Of a DNA stretch of 64,000 nucleotides, positions 21,089 to 30,525 are shown one piece after another (within the stretch, counting starts at the first letter, position 1; each line of letters opens with the position of its first letter). Source of the DNA: Eoetvoesiella caeni (GTDB taxonomy: Bacteria > Pseudomonadota > Gammaproteobacteria > Burkholderiales > Burkholderiaceae_B). The notes beneath the pieces are model-generated. The model made no database searches, was not told where the DNA came from, and saw only the letters and a program-made list of their open reading frames with translations. The DNA lies in assembly GCF_003315175.1 (NCBI RefSeq), contig NZ_QNRQ01000002.1:274569-338568 (forward strand), written 5' to 3'. A program made the translations under genes and the position numbers.

Positions 21089-22000
21089 ATGCGTCTAGTT
21101 ACCTACCGCGCCAACGTTCTGGAAGCCGCCCGCCTGGGCGCTATTGTCGACACAATGGTCGTCGACCTCGAGAACCTGGGTGCCGACAATGGCATCCACT
21201 TGCCCGACAACATGCTGGACTTCATCGACCTGGGTCCCAGCGCCGTCAAGACAGCAACCATGCTGCTCGAGCAGAATCGCGCCAACTGGCCCGTAGGCAC
21301 CGCCGTACCAGTGCAAAACGTCAAATTGCTGGCGCCCATTCCGCGCCCCCGCAAGAACATCTTCGGCATCGGCCTGAACTACGTCGAACACGTCGAAGAA
21401 TCCAGCCGCTCGCTGGACACCTCGGCCGACCTGCCCAAGCAGCCCATCATCTTCACCAAGCCGCCCACCAGCGTCATCGGCCCCGGCGATGCCGTGCACC
21501 ACAATGCCAAGATCACGCAACAGCTGGACTGGGAAGTGGAACTGGCCGCCATCATCGGCACACAGGCCTGCCGCATTGAAGAAAAAGACGCGCTCTCGCA
21601 TGTGTTCGGCTACAGCGTCATGGTCGACATGAGCGCCCGCGACTGCAGCCGCGCCGGCCAATGGGTGTACTCCAAGGGCATGGACACCTACGCGCCCTTC
21701 GGACCCTGCATCATCACCGCCGACGAAATTCCCGATCCCCAGACACTGGATCTTTGGCTGACCGTGAACGGCGAAATCAAGCAAAAATCCAACACCAAGT
21801 TCATGCTGTTCAATGTTGCGCATCTTATCGCCGACATCAGCGCCGGCATGACGCTGGAACCGGGCGACATCATTGCCACCGGCACTCCGGCTGGCGTGGG
21901 CGCCGGACGCACACCGCAAGAATGGCTCTGGCCGGGCGACGTGATCGAAGCCCACGTACAGGGCATCGGTACTTTGCGTCACCCGATCGTCGCCATCTAA
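21089..22000 (+). CDS. FAH-family hydrolase/isomerase (copy 1)
   Basis: Fumarylacetoacetate hydrolase-superfamily enzyme of 303 residues, with GIGLNYVEHVEES, the metal-binding DWEVELAAIIG and the C-terminal signature GDIIATGTPAGVGAGRTP. Members cleave C-C bonds of acylpyruvates or decarboxylate/hydrate oxo-acids. It lies 51 bp after a ring-cleavage dioxygenase, so it should act on that enzyme's product. If maleylpyruvate is split directly, the maleate would pass to the isomerase at 16991. Exact reaction unknown. Confidence 0.85.
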   Translation: MRLVTYRANVLEAARLGAIVDTMVVDLENLGADNGIHLPDNMLDFIDLGPSAVKTATMLLEQNRANWPVGTAVPVQNVKLLAPIPRPRKNIFGIGLNYVEHVEESSRSLDTSADLPKQPIIFTKPPTSVIGPGDAVHHNAKITQQLDWEVELAAIIGTQACRIEEKDALSHVFGYSVMVDMSARDCSRAGQWVYSKGMDTYAPFGPCIITADEIPDPQTLDLWLTVNGEIKQKSNTKFMLFNVAHLIADISAGMTLEPGDIIATGTPAGVGAGRTPQEWLWPGDVIEAHVQGIGTLRHPIVAI

Positions 22001-22051
22001 ATCCGGCCTGACACAGGCGTTATCGAACCAGCTCAACAAGTAAGGACACCC

Positions 22052-23095
22052 ATGCTTAACCTGCCCGCTTTCAAAGTCGCTGCCGTCCAGGCGGCGCCGG
22101 TTTTCCTGGACACCCAGGCAACCATCGACAAGGCCTGCGCGCTGATCCAGGAAGCGGCCGGCAACGGCGCCAAGCTCGTCGCCTTCCCGGAAGTTTTCGT
22201 GGCGGGGTATCCCTACTGGAACTGGATCATGACACCTGTCGAGGGCAGCCCGTGGTTCGACAAGCTGTGCCGCAGCGCCATCGAGATCCCCGGGCCCGAA
22301 ATCCACCGGGTGGCGCAAGCCGCCAAACAACACGGCGTACATGTCGTCATAGGCGTCAATGAGCGCAGCAAAACCGGCATCGGCACGCTGTACAACACCC
22401 TGGTATTCATAGGGCCGGACGGCAAGCTGCTGGGCCGGCATCGCAAGCTGATTCCGACCTGGGCTGAAAAACTGACCTGGGCCAATGGCGATGGCGCCTC
22501 GCTGCGCGTCTACGACACCAATATCGGCAAGCTGGGCGGCCTGGCCTGCGGCGAAAACACCAATACTCTGGCGCGCTTCAGTCTGCTTGCCCAAGGCGAG
22601 CTGCTGCACGTGGCCAGCTATATTTCGCTGCCGGTGGCGCCGCCCGACTACGACATGTCCGAAGCCATCAAAGTACGCGCCATGGCGCACTCGTTCGAAG
22701 GCAAGGTCTATACCGTGGTTTCATGTTCGACCATCTCCGACGAGATCATCGACGCCTTCACGCCCACCATTCCCAACGCGGCGCAGATGCTTAAACGCAA
22801 GAACAGCGCGTTCTCGGGCGTCATCGGCCCCGATGGCCGCGTGGTCGGCGAGCCACTCATCGACCAGGAAGGCATCGTCTATGCCGAGGTCGACTTGGGC
22901 AAATGCATACAGCCGCGCCAAATGCACGACATCGTCGGGCATTACAATCGCTTCGATATTTTCGATCTGCGCGTCAACCGGCGCACACAGCAATCGGCCT
23001 CGTTCTCCGACACTTCCGAAAACCCGTCGCTCGACTACGACGACGAATCCTCGGGCAACGGTTCAACCGACAACCTTGGCAGCGCCCTTAGATGA
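22052..23095 (+). CDS. Nitrilase
   Basis: Carbon-nitrogen hydrolase expected to turn an organic nitrile into the carboxylic acid and ammonia. The 347 residues show the catalytic triad E47 (AFPEVFVAG), K132 (RHRKLIPTW) and C166 (GLACGENTNTLARF). The CGENTN context and the YPYWNW motif are typical of true nitrilases rather than amidases. It sits between an FAH hydrolase and a GntR gene whose start overlaps its stop, so it is part of the operon. A substrate such as a hydroxybenzonitrile giving a hydroxybenzoate would fit the setting, but this is speculation. Confidence 0.9.
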   Translation: MLNLPAFKVAAVQAAPVFLDTQATIDKACALIQEAAGNGAKLVAFPEVFVAGYPYWNWIMTPVEGSPWFDKLCRSAIEIPGPEIHRVAQAAKQHGVHVVIGVNERSKTGIGTLYNTLVFIGPDGKLLGRHRKLIPTWAEKLTWANGDGASLRVYDTNIGKLGGLACGENTNTLARFSLLAQGELLHVASYISLPVAPPDYDMSEAIKVRAMAHSFEGKVYTVVSCSTISDEIIDAFTPTIPNAAQMLKRKNSAFSGVIGPDGRVVGEPLIDQEGIVYAEVDLGKCIQPRQMHDIVGHYNRFDIFDLRVNRRTQQSASFSDTSENPSLDYDDESSGNGSTDNLGSALR

Positions 23096-23817
23096 TACTG
23101 CCCGCCACCGAGACTCCTTCTACCGTACCGGCCAAATCATCCACCCTGGCCGAACAGGCATACCGCGGCCTGAAGCGCGACATCATGTCGGGCGAACTGC
23201 AACCGGGTGAGCCTTTGCGCCTGGAATTCCTGAAAAGTAAATATCAGCTGAGCTTTTCGCCGCTGCGCGAGGCGCTTAATCGCCTGCAAAGCGAAAACCT
23301 GGTTGACGCCATTGCACTGAAGGGATTTCGCGTAGCGCCGCTATCGCTCAAAGAGATGCGCGACTCTATCGACACACGCATTTTTGTCGACTGCGAAGCC
23401 TTGCGCCGCTCGATCGAGCGCGCGTCCGACGAATGGGAGACCCAGATCGTCGCGGCCTTGCATGCGCTGGGCATCGTTACCCAGCGGCGCGGCAACGCCG
23501 AAGCGGACGATGCCTTTCATGAACAATTAGAAGACCGCCACCTGGCCCTGCACCGGTCGCTGATCGCCGCCTGCGACTCGCGCTGGCTGCTGGATTTTTC
23601 CATGCGCCTGTATGTGCAAACCGAAAGATACCGGCGTCCCATGCTGCTGGCCGCAGCGGGCGTGCAGCCACCCCGCGACGTTACCCAAGAGCACCAGGAA
23701 ATTGTCGCTGCAACCCTGAAACGCGATGCCGCGTCGGCATGTGCGCTATTGGCCGAGCATTACAACCAGACCGCAAGGCTTATTGAAAATTCGCTGCAAA
23801 CACGGCAGGCCGGCTAA
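23092..23817 (+). CDS. GntR-family (FadR subgroup) regulator
   Basis: 241-residue regulator with an N-terminal winged helix (LAEQAYRGLKRDIMSGELQP, SFSPLREALNRLQSENLV) and an all-helical FCD effector domain that likely binds a carboxylate through a metal site. Its start overlaps the nitrilase stop by four bases, so it is the last gene of the dioxygenase-FAH-nitrilase operon and probably an autoregulating repressor of it. Confidence 0.9.
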   Translation: MILPATETPSTVPAKSSTLAEQAYRGLKRDIMSGELQPGEPLRLEFLKSKYQLSFSPLREALNRLQSENLVDAIALKGFRVAPLSLKEMRDSIDTRIFVDCEALRRSIERASDEWETQIVAALHALGIVTQRRGNAEADDAFHEQLEDRHLALHRSLIAACDSRWLLDFSMRLYVQTERYRRPMLLAAAGVQPPRDVTQEHQEIVAATLKRDAASACALLAEHYNQTARLIENSLQTRQAG

Positions 23818-23870
23818 ACGCCGACACCTTCATTGCGTGTAGCGGATCACGCCAAACGCGAAAGCGAAAC

Positions 23871-23896
23871 GCGGACCTTACCTGCGTAAGGTCCGC
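23871..23896. terminator. Hairpin between convergent GntR and livF
   Basis: GCGGACCTTAC (23871-23881) and GTAAGGTCCGC (23886-23896) form a perfect 11-bp stem with a CTGC loop. There is no T run on either strand, so it may act with Rho or simply protect RNA 3' ends. Confidence 0.5.
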
Positions 23897-23928
23897 GCGG
23901 CCGGCACGCCGGCTATTGGGTATGGTAT

Positions 23929-24624
23929 TTAAACGCCCAGATACTGATTGACCAGTTCGGGTTGCTCAAGCAGCTCTTGCGAAGATCCCGTCCAGACAAC
24001 GCGTCCTTTTTCTATCATATTGTGCTGATCGACCAAATGCCGCATTTCTTTCAGGTTTTTGTCGATAAGCAAAATAGTCTGGCCTTCGCTTTTCAGCTGA
24101 TTCAGGCAAGCCCAGATCTCCTGCCGGATGACCGGCGCCAAACCTTCAGTGGCTTCGTCCAGAATAAGCAGCAGCGGATTGGTCAGCAAGGCCCGGCCTA
24201 TCGCCAGCATTTGCTGTTCGCCGCCCGAAAGCGTGCGGGCCGACTGCGTGCGCCGCTCTTTAAGGCGGGGAAAAAGCGTAAATACCCGCTCCAGGTTCCA
24301 GTGGCCATGATGGTCGTTGCGTTCGGTCGCCACCAGGTTTTCCTGCACCGACAAAGAACCGAATACATGGCGCCCCTCCGGCACCAGGCCAACGCCCAGC
24401 CGGGCGATATGATGCGGCCTTAAGCCATTGAGCACCTTACCTTCGAACGTGACCTGGCCGCCCTGCACGGGCAGCATGCCCATCAGCGTCCTGACCGTCG
24501 TGGTCTTGCCCATGCCATTGCGGCCAAGCAAAGACACCACCTGATGCGATGGTATTTCCAGGTTCAGGCCAAACAATACTTTACTTGCTCCATAGCCCGA
24601 CTGCACATCTTGAGCTTGCAACAT
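23929..24624 (-). CDS. livF: Branched-chain-type ABC transporter ATPase LivF
   Basis: Cytoplasmic ATP-binding subunit of a HAAT-family importer. The 231 residues contain Walker A (GRNGMGKTT), the signature LSGGEQQMLAIGRAL and Walker B LLILDEATEGLAP, with a shift toward the short LivF form. It is the last gene of a liv set placed directly downstream of the 3-hydroxybenzoate-type catabolic genes, so the cargo is probably an aromatic acid rather than leucine. Confidence 0.9.
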   Translation of the reverse strand: MLQAQDVQSGYGASKVLFGLNLEIPSHQVVSLLGRNGMGKTTTVRTLMGMLPVQGGQVTFEGKVLNGLRPHHIARLGVGLVPEGRHVFGSLSVQENLVATERNDHHGHWNLERVFTLFPRLKERRTQSARTLSGGEQQMLAIGRALLTNPLLLILDEATEGLAPVIRQEIWACLNQLKSEGQTILLIDKNLKEMRHLVDQHNMIEKGRVVWTGSSQELLEQPELVNQYLGV

Positions 24625-25380
24625 TCAACCTTCTCCCAGATAGGCTTCACGCACCGCGGAGTGCTCGCGCACTTCGTCGGGTACGCCGGTAAATATGGGT
24701 TTGCCGTAAACCAGCACTGTCACGCGGTCCGCCAGCGCAAAAACAATATCCATGTCGTGCTCGACCAGCAGCATGGCATACTGTCCTTTCAAGCCCTGCA
24801 GGATGTCTTTCATGAGCATGGACTCTTCAGCACCAAGGCCTGCCATGGGTTCGTCCAGCAGCAAGACCGAAGCATTAAGAGACAGCGCAATGGCCAGCTC
24901 AAGCTGGCGCTTTTCGCCGTGAGCCAGCGAGGCCACTTTTTCGTTGCCCCGATCCGACAAACCCACCTTGGCCAAAGCCAGTTTGGCCGGTTCGCGCAGC
25001 TCCGGATCTTTACGCGCATTACGCCATAGGTTATAGCGCTTGCTGGATTGGGCCTGCACCGCCATGGCAACGTTGTCTTCTGCCGTGAACTCGTTATAAA
25101 GCTGGCTGATCTGGAAGGAACGGGCCAAGCCTACCTCGGCGCGCCGATATGCGGGCAAGCGGGTAATGTCGCGGCCATCAAGCAGGACAGTGCCAGAGTC
25201 AGGCATGAGTTCGCCGCTGATCTGTGAAATCAGGGTGGTCTTGCCGGCGCCATTGGGGCCGATCAAGGCGTGCAATTCGCCCTGGCCAACGACAAGACTG
25301 GCATTGTTCGTGGCTATCAAGGCCCCGAATGCTTTGTTCAGGTTTCGTATTTCGAGCTTGGGCGTGATCATATCAGTCAT
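24625..25380 (-). CDS. livG: Branched-chain-type ABC transporter ATPase LivG
   Basis: Second ATP-binding subunit. I chose ATG 25380 (MTDMITPKLEIRNLNKAFGA), which overlaps the livM stop by 8 bases; a longer in-frame start would lie well inside livM. The 251 residues carry Walker A GPNGAGKTT, the linker AHGEKRQLELAIAL and Walker B VLLLDEPMAGLGAEE. The gene abuts livF. Confidence 0.9.
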   Translation of the reverse strand: MTDMITPKLEIRNLNKAFGALIATNNASLVVGQGELHALIGPNGAGKTTLISQISGELMPDSGTVLLDGRDITRLPAYRRAEVGLARSFQISQLYNEFTAEDNVAMAVQAQSSKRYNLWRNARKDPELREPAKLALAKVGLSDRGNEKVASLAHGEKRQLELAIALSLNASVLLLDEPMAGLGAEESMLMKDILQGLKGQYAMLLVEHDMDIVFALADRVTVLVYGKPIFTGVPDEVREHSAVREAYLGEG

Positions 25381-26341
25381 TGCTGCGGCTCCCGGCAAGC
25401 CAGCCGAACAGTCCGCGCTTGGCATACAAAATTACCAGGACCAGAATAGGGCCTAAAAACAGCATCCAATTTTCAGTCCAGGCGGTCAAGGTTTGCTCCA
25501 GCCCAAGATACACAGCCGCGCCAAGAATGGGGCCGAAAATACTGCCCATGCCGCCCAGCACGATCATCGCCATGAATTCGCCCGACTTGAGCCATGCCGC
25601 CATGTCGGGGCTGGCGTACAAGGCGTAGTTGGCCCACAAAGCGCCCGCCAGTCCGGTTCCGGCCGCCGAGATAACGAAAGCCGTAAGCTTATAGCGCATG
25701 GGCGCATAGCCCAGGTTGATGTTGCGCCGCTCGTTCTGCTTGAAGCCGCGCAAGGCCATGCCGAAAGGCGAATTGACGATGCGCCGGCAAATCCATACCC
25801 AGACGGCCATCAAGGCAAGGCAGACATAATAAAAAACGGTGGAGTTCTCGACATCCAGCCCCGGTATTGCATTGCGCACCGAAACTGACAACCCGTCGTC
25901 GCCCCCGTAAATTACCAGGCCCACCAGCACAAAATAAAGCATCTGCGCAAAGGCCAGCGTGATCATGATGAACTGGACGCCGCTGGTGCGCAACGACAGA
26001 AAGCCCATGGCCAGCCCGATGACAGCCGCCACCAACATGGCCAGCGGCCACACAATAAGCGCCGAATTGGAGCCGGCCCAACCCAGAATGGTGTCGCCCA
26101 TGTCCATGTGGAAGCCAATGATGGCCACCACATACCCGCCAATTCCAAAGAATGCTGCGTGGCCGAAACTGATCATGGCGCCATAGCCCAGAACCAAATC
26201 CAGGCTGACGGCGGCAAGCGCGTATATGACGAAGCGGGTTGCCATATTCGTGATAAAGCTATTGCTGGTAACGTCCGCGATAAACGGCACCAGCAACAGA
26301 ATCAGGAAAATGACACCAACAATAAAATATTTTCTATTCAT
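25373..26341 (-). CDS. livM: Branched-chain-type ABC transporter permease LivM
   Basis: Inner-membrane permease with about nine hydrophobic segments in 322 residues. It shows the family motif YGAMISFGHAAFFGIGGYVV and a C-terminal cytoplasmic loop GFKQNERRNINLGYAPMRYK. It overlaps livG and is six bases from livH, so all are co-translated. Confidence 0.9.
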   Translation of the reverse strand: MNRKYFIVGVIFLILLLVPFIADVTSNSFITNMATRFVIYALAAVSLDLVLGYGAMISFGHAAFFGIGGYVVAIIGFHMDMGDTILGWAGSNSALIVWPLAMLVAAVIGLAMGFLSLRTSGVQFIMITLAFAQMLYFVLVGLVIYGGDDGLSVSVRNAIPGLDVENSTVFYYVCLALMAVWVWICRRIVNSPFGMALRGFKQNERRNINLGYAPMRYKLTAFVISAAGTGLAGALWANYALYASPDMAAWLKSGEFMAMIVLGGMGSIFGPILGAAVYLGLEQTLTAWTENWMLFLGPILVLVILYAKRGLFGWLAGSRSND

Positions 26342-26347
26342 TTTCTC

Positions 26348-27262
26348 TTATCTTTGCGCCGGAATCAGGCCGCGCGGCTTCACCAGCAAAACGACCGCCA
26401 TCAAAATGTAAATACTTGCCGACACCAGGCTGGAGCTGATGGAGTCGCTGTATTGCGGCGGCAGCAGCTGCGACATCCAGATGGGGATATATGCCCGCCC
26501 GAACGAGTCGGTCATGCCCACCAGCAGCGAGCCTAGCAAAGCGCCGCGCACCGAGCCCACGCCGCCCACCACAATAACCACGAATGTGGTGATCAGTACT
26601 TTTTCGCCCATGCCGATTTCAACGGCCAGCAACGGCGCCGCCATGACTCCCGCAAACCCGCACAGCAAGGCTCCCAGCGTAAACACAAGCATGAACAGGC
26701 GGCGGATATTCACGCCCAGCGCTTCAACGGTTTCGCTGTCGTCGGCGCCGGCACGCACCAGCATGCCTACTTTTGTCCTGGAAATAAGCAGCCACAAGCC
26801 TATGGCCACAAATACACCGGCCGCGATAAAGGCCAGCCGCATGATCGGGTAATTCAAGCCGGGCAAAATAGGCACCGAGCCGGAAAGCAACGGGGGAATC
26901 GCCACGAACGGCGGGCTGCGCCCGAACACGACGGTAACCAGCGCGTTGGTGAACAGCAGTATCCCCAGCGTGGCCAGAACCTGGTCGAGATGGTCGCGGT
27001 GATAAAGGCGGCTGATGATCAGGCGCTCGACAATAAAACCATATAGCGCAGCGCCCACCAAAGCCGCCAGTATCGCCACCAGGAAGGAACCCGTCGCGGC
27101 AACCGCTGCGGCCGCACAAAACGCGCCCACCATATAAAACGAGCCATGCGCCAGGTTGACGACGTTCATGATGCCGAAGATGAGCGTCAAGCCGGCGGAC
27201 AGCAAAAACAGCAGCGCACTGTACTGCAAGCCGTTCATGGCCTGCTCAACCAACATATACAT
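26348..27262 (-). CDS. livH: Branched-chain-type ABC transporter permease LivH
   Basis: Partner permease. I placed the start at 27262 (MYMLVEQAMNGLQYSALLFL), giving 304 residues; an earlier in-frame start would add an atypical hydrophilic extension. The family motif FGIMNVVNLAHGSFYMVGAF is present. It follows the binding-protein gene at 27333 on the same strand. Confidence 0.88.
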   Translation of the reverse strand: MYMLVEQAMNGLQYSALLFLLSAGLTLIFGIMNVVNLAHGSFYMVGAFCAAAAVAATGSFLVAILAALVGAALYGFIVERLIISRLYHRDHLDQVLATLGILLFTNALVTVVFGRSPPFVAIPPLLSGSVPILPGLNYPIMRLAFIAAGVFVAIGLWLLISRTKVGMLVRAGADDSETVEALGVNIRRLFMLVFTLGALLCGFAGVMAAPLLAVEIGMGEKVLITTFVVIVVGGVGSVRGALLGSLLVGMTDSFGRAYIPIWMSQLLPPQYSDSISSSLVSASIYILMAVVLLVKPRGLIPAQR

Positions 27263-27332
27263 AGAGAAGTATCCGTTATGCCAACGCCCGCCCAAGGCGA
27301 TTATCGCCAGGGGCGGGCGCAAGGCCTAAGAC

Positions 27333-28508
27333 TTATTTTTCCATTTTGCACAAGGGTGCATATGGATCCGTATGGTCTTTAGCAATGACGCTTATAGGCT
27401 TGTAGTCCAGCTTCCCTTCGGCATTACGAGCCACCTGCACCAGGTACCAGTCCTGGATAGGGTACTGATTGGGGCCAAACTTGAATTTACCACGCACGCT
27501 TTCGAAGTCGGCCTTGCGCAGTGCCGCGCGGAAGGCGTCCGGCTTGCCTTTGACGTCGCCTTTGACGGCTTTCAGGGCCGAACCGATCAGGCGCGCCGTA
27601 TCGTACGAGGTTGCGGCATACACGGTGGGGCGGCGCTTGTATTCTTTTTCAAACGCGGCCACGAACTGCTTGCTTGCCGCATTGTCCTGTTCGGCCGTCC
27701 ATTGCGTGCTCAGGTAGTAGCCTTCGCCCGCGTCGCCCGAAGCGGCCAGCATGCGGTCGTCCATGGAATACAGCGGCGTAACCATCTTCACGGTCTTGTT
27801 CAGGCCCGAATTGGCAAACTGCTTGGCGAAATTGATGCCGGCACCGCCAGGCAGGAATTCGAATACGCCATCCGGCTGCAACGAGCGGATGCGCGCCAGT
27901 TCAACCGAAAAGTCGGACTGATCGAGCTTGGTGTAGATTTCGGCGAGGATCTCGCCCTTATAGGCGCTTTTGAAACCATGCAAGGCATCGCGGCCGGCCT
28001 GATAGGCGGGCGCCATGATCACGATTTTCTTGACACCGAGTTCATTGGCCGCAATAGCGGCTGTGTCGCTGTACGAGTCATTCTGCATGGCCACCGAGAA
28101 GAAATTCGGATTGCAGGCCTTGCCGGCGAAATTGGATGCGCCCGCATTCAGGCTGATGTAGAAGCCGCCATCTTTGACGACGCTTGGCGCCACGGCAACC
28201 AGGACGTTGGAAAAGTTGATGCCCGTGAAGACGCGCACGCCGTCTTGCAGCATTTTCTCGGCCGACTGCTTGCCCGAACCGGGCTTCAAGCCGTCGTCTT
28301 CGATGATCATGTCGACTGGAACGCCACCCAGTTTGCCAGCGCCCTGCTTGACAGCCAGGGCGAAGCCGTCGCGTTCGTCTTCGCCGATGTAGCCGGCGGG
28401 AGTCGACAACGTTGTAATGAAGCCGATTTTTACCGGCTCTTGTGCATGGGACAGCGCAGCGATCGCCGACAGCGCGATTCCGACGCCCAGTTTTTTAAAT
28501 AATTTCAT
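27333..28508 (-). CDS. Periplasmic substrate-binding protein of the LIV type (copy A)
   Basis: 391-residue periplasmic binding protein with signal peptide MKLFKKLGVGIALSAIAALS ending at AQ. It belongs to the type-1 (LivK-like) fold: VKIGFITTLSTPAGYIGEDE at the mature N-terminus. It heads the liv genes and follows the hydroxylase gene, so it likely captures the aromatic acid degraded by this operon. It is clearly paralogous to the protein encoded at 44971, which shares the GFITTLSTPAGY and FGPNQxPIQDW stretches. Confidence 0.9.
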   Translation of the reverse strand: MKLFKKLGVGIALSAIAALSHAQEPVKIGFITTLSTPAGYIGEDERDGFALAVKQGAGKLGGVPVDMIIEDDGLKPGSGKQSAEKMLQDGVRVFTGINFSNVLVAVAPSVVKDGGFYISLNAGASNFAGKACNPNFFSVAMQNDSYSDTAAIAANELGVKKIVIMAPAYQAGRDALHGFKSAYKGEILAEIYTKLDQSDFSVELARIRSLQPDGVFEFLPGGAGINFAKQFANSGLNKTVKMVTPLYSMDDRMLAASGDAGEGYYLSTQWTAEQDNAASKQFVAAFEKEYKRRPTVYAATSYDTARLIGSALKAVKGDVKGKPDAFRAALRKADFESVRGKFKFGPNQYPIQDWYLVQVARNAEGKLDYKPISVIAKDHTDPYAPLCKMEK

Positions 28509-28586
28509 ATAGAGTCTCCAAAAGTTGCAACTATCCGCTTAGCATGCCTCTACTTCAGCGCACGAGTGGTTGAAGTTTAAAGCATT

Positions 28587-29789
28587 TTAGCGTGGCTCAA
28601 GGCAGTTTTCTTTGCGCCAGCCATACAGCCACTCCAAACCGCTATAAAACTGTTCTTGTGTCTTGCCTTTCCAGAGAAGATTGCGAACCGTGCGCTCAAC
28701 GCCTTTGGCATGGTAAATACGGCCCATTTCACGTGTCGACCACACCACCCGTGCCGTACGGGGAACGCGAATCGACTCGTACAAGCGGAATGCGGCATCC
28801 AAGTCGCCCGGGCATCGAGCAACCGCCTCGCCCAAGGTAACCGCATCTTCAAGCGCCATGCAAGCGCCTTGCGCCATGTATTGCGCCATGGGGTGGGCTG
28901 CGTCGCCCAGCAAAGTGCACAAACCCGTACCCCATTCGTCGACAGGATCGGCGTCCGCCGTGGCCCAGCGCCGCCATGACGTGGGACGGTCGAGCATCTG
29001 GCGCGGGCGGGGATGAATGCCTTCGAAGTAGGACAAGACCTCTTCTTTGCTGCCGTCCGTCACACCCCACTCTTCCTGGTTGCGGCTGTGGAAGGTTACG
29101 ACCAGATTGTATTGTTGGCCGCCTCGCAATGGATAGTGCACCAAATGGCAGCGCGGGCCGGCCCACAACATGGGCGCATTCACCTGCAGATCCTTGGGCA
29201 TGTTCTCGACATCGACCACGGCGCGGTACACCACGTGTCCGGTCACCGTATGGTGGCGGCCTATGGTTTTTTCGCGAACCACGGATTTCGTGCCGTCGCA
29301 CCCTATGACGGCATCGGCGCGATACACATTGCCATTGGTGTCGGTTACCTCGACCCCGTCGGCCTTGATCTTGACATCGTTGACATGCACGGACGTCTTG
29401 AATTGGATGAGTGGATCGTGTTGAACGGCTTCGAGAATCGACAAATGAATATCGGCGCGGTGGATCACGCCATACGCCCCGCCAAAACGCTGGCGGAACT
29501 TATCGTCGGTTTCGATGCGCACGACTTCGGCGCCGTCCACCGCGTCCATCATAATGATGTGGTCGGTAAACACCGCGCGCTGGCGTGTTGCCTCGCCCGC
29601 CCCCAAAGCATCCAGAGCATTGAAAGCATTGGGTCCCAACTGAATGCCAGCGCCGATCTCGCCTATCTGGGCGGCCTGCTCAAGAAGCAATACCTCGATC
29701 CCCTGGCGCGTCAGTGATAGCGCGGCGGCCAATCCGCCAATACCGCCGCCGACTACGATAATTTTCTGCTTTGCTTTTTGACCACTCAT
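28587..29789 (-). CDS. 3-hydroxybenzoate 6-hydroxylase-type flavoprotein (copy 1)
   Basis: FAD-dependent monooxygenase expected to convert 3-hydroxybenzoate to gentisate with NADH and O2. The 400 residues have the dinucleotide motif VVGGGIGGLAAALSL near residue 12, the middle DG region IGCDGTKSVVREK and the second FAD motif CTLLGDAAHPMAQYMAQGAC. Length and the characteristic GIQLGPNAFNALDALG match 3HB6H (NagX/XlnD group). Downstream are liv genes and upstream a GST and fumarylpyruvate hydrolase, the classical nag-type set. Confidence 0.87.
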   Translation of the reverse strand: MSGQKAKQKIIVVGGGIGGLAAALSLTRQGIEVLLLEQAAQIGEIGAGIQLGPNAFNALDALGAGEATRQRAVFTDHIIMMDAVDGAEVVRIETDDKFRQRFGGAYGVIHRADIHLSILEAVQHDPLIQFKTSVHVNDVKIKADGVEVTDTNGNVYRADAVIGCDGTKSVVREKTIGRHHTVTGHVVYRAVVDVENMPKDLQVNAPMLWAGPRCHLVHYPLRGGQQYNLVVTFHSRNQEEWGVTDGSKEEVLSYFEGIHPRPRQMLDRPTSWRRWATADADPVDEWGTGLCTLLGDAAHPMAQYMAQGACMALEDAVTLGEAVARCPGDLDAAFRLYESIRVPRTARVVWSTREMGRIYHAKGVERTVRNLLWKGKTQEQFYSGLEWLYGWRKENCLEPR

Positions 29790-29884
29790 TTGATTTTGTC
29801 TTCCATTTTCAGTTTCGGCGTTCGCCGCACAGGCAAGCGCCAGCGTAGGTTCGGGTGCCGCCCGGCACCCGAATCATCGACGCA

Positions 29885-30523
29885 TTACTTTTGAAAATCA
29901 GGCTGCTGCGCAGGAGCCGCCTGTTGAAAAGCCGGCAGCGTATTGCAATGCTCGTACACCGCCATTACACGCGGATAATTGGACACGTCGCAACCCATGC
30001 GCAACGCATTGGCAACCTGCGGCACCAGGCAACAATCAGCCAGCGAGACCTGGCCGCCAACGCAATACTGCCCCGACTGCGTGCGCACCAGCATCGCTTC
30101 CAGCGAAGTAAATCCCTCGGCGATCCAGTGGTGATACCACTCGTTCTTTTTCTCGTCGGAGACTTCCATTTCCTTGACCAGATAGCGCAGCACCCGCAAA
30201 TTGTTCAAAGGATGCATATCGCAGGAAATAAGATTGGAAATCTCCAGCACTCTGGCGCGCGCCTGCAGGTCCTGCGGGATCAGGCGCGGTTCGGGGAACT
30301 TGCTGTCCAGGTAATCGATGATGGCCATGGACTGGCCAAGCTGAAAGCCGTCGTCGTCGATCAGCGGCACGCCGGCGCCCGGATTCTTGGCGACGTACGC
30401 GGCTTCCTTTTGCTGCATGACGCGTATGTTCACCGGCAGCAAGTCATGGTCAATGCCCTTCAGACCCATAACGATCCGCACGCGATAGGACGTGGAGCTA
30501 TTGAAAAAGCTGTAAAGATCCAT
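29885..30523 (-). CDS. Maleylpyruvate isomerase (zeta-class GST)
   Basis: Glutathione-dependent enzyme that turns maleylpyruvate into fumarylpyruvate. The 212 residues begin MDLYSFFNSSTSYRVRIVMG, where the SSTSYRVR motif holds the glutathione-activating serines, and include NPGAGVPLIDDDGFQLGQSM. Maleylacetoacetate isomerases share this fold, but the three-base spacing from a fumarylpyruvate hydrolase gene points to the gentisate pathway. Confidence 0.88.
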   Translation of the reverse strand: MDLYSFFNSSTSYRVRIVMGLKGIDHDLLPVNIRVMQQKEAAYVAKNPGAGVPLIDDDGFQLGQSMAIIDYLDSKFPEPRLIPQDLQARARVLEISNLISCDMHPLNNLRVLRYLVKEMEVSDEKKNEWYHHWIAEGFTSLEAMLVRTQSGQYCVGGQVSLADCCLVPQVANALRMGCDVSNYPRVMAVYEHCNTLPAFQQAAPAQQPDFQK

Positions 30524-30525
30524 GC

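Noticed and set aside
21095..22690. 531-codon minus-strand frame across FAH copy 1 and the nitrilase
   Set aside because: Histidine/glycine-rich shadow translation; the plus-strand genes have catalytic motifs and ribosome-binding sites.
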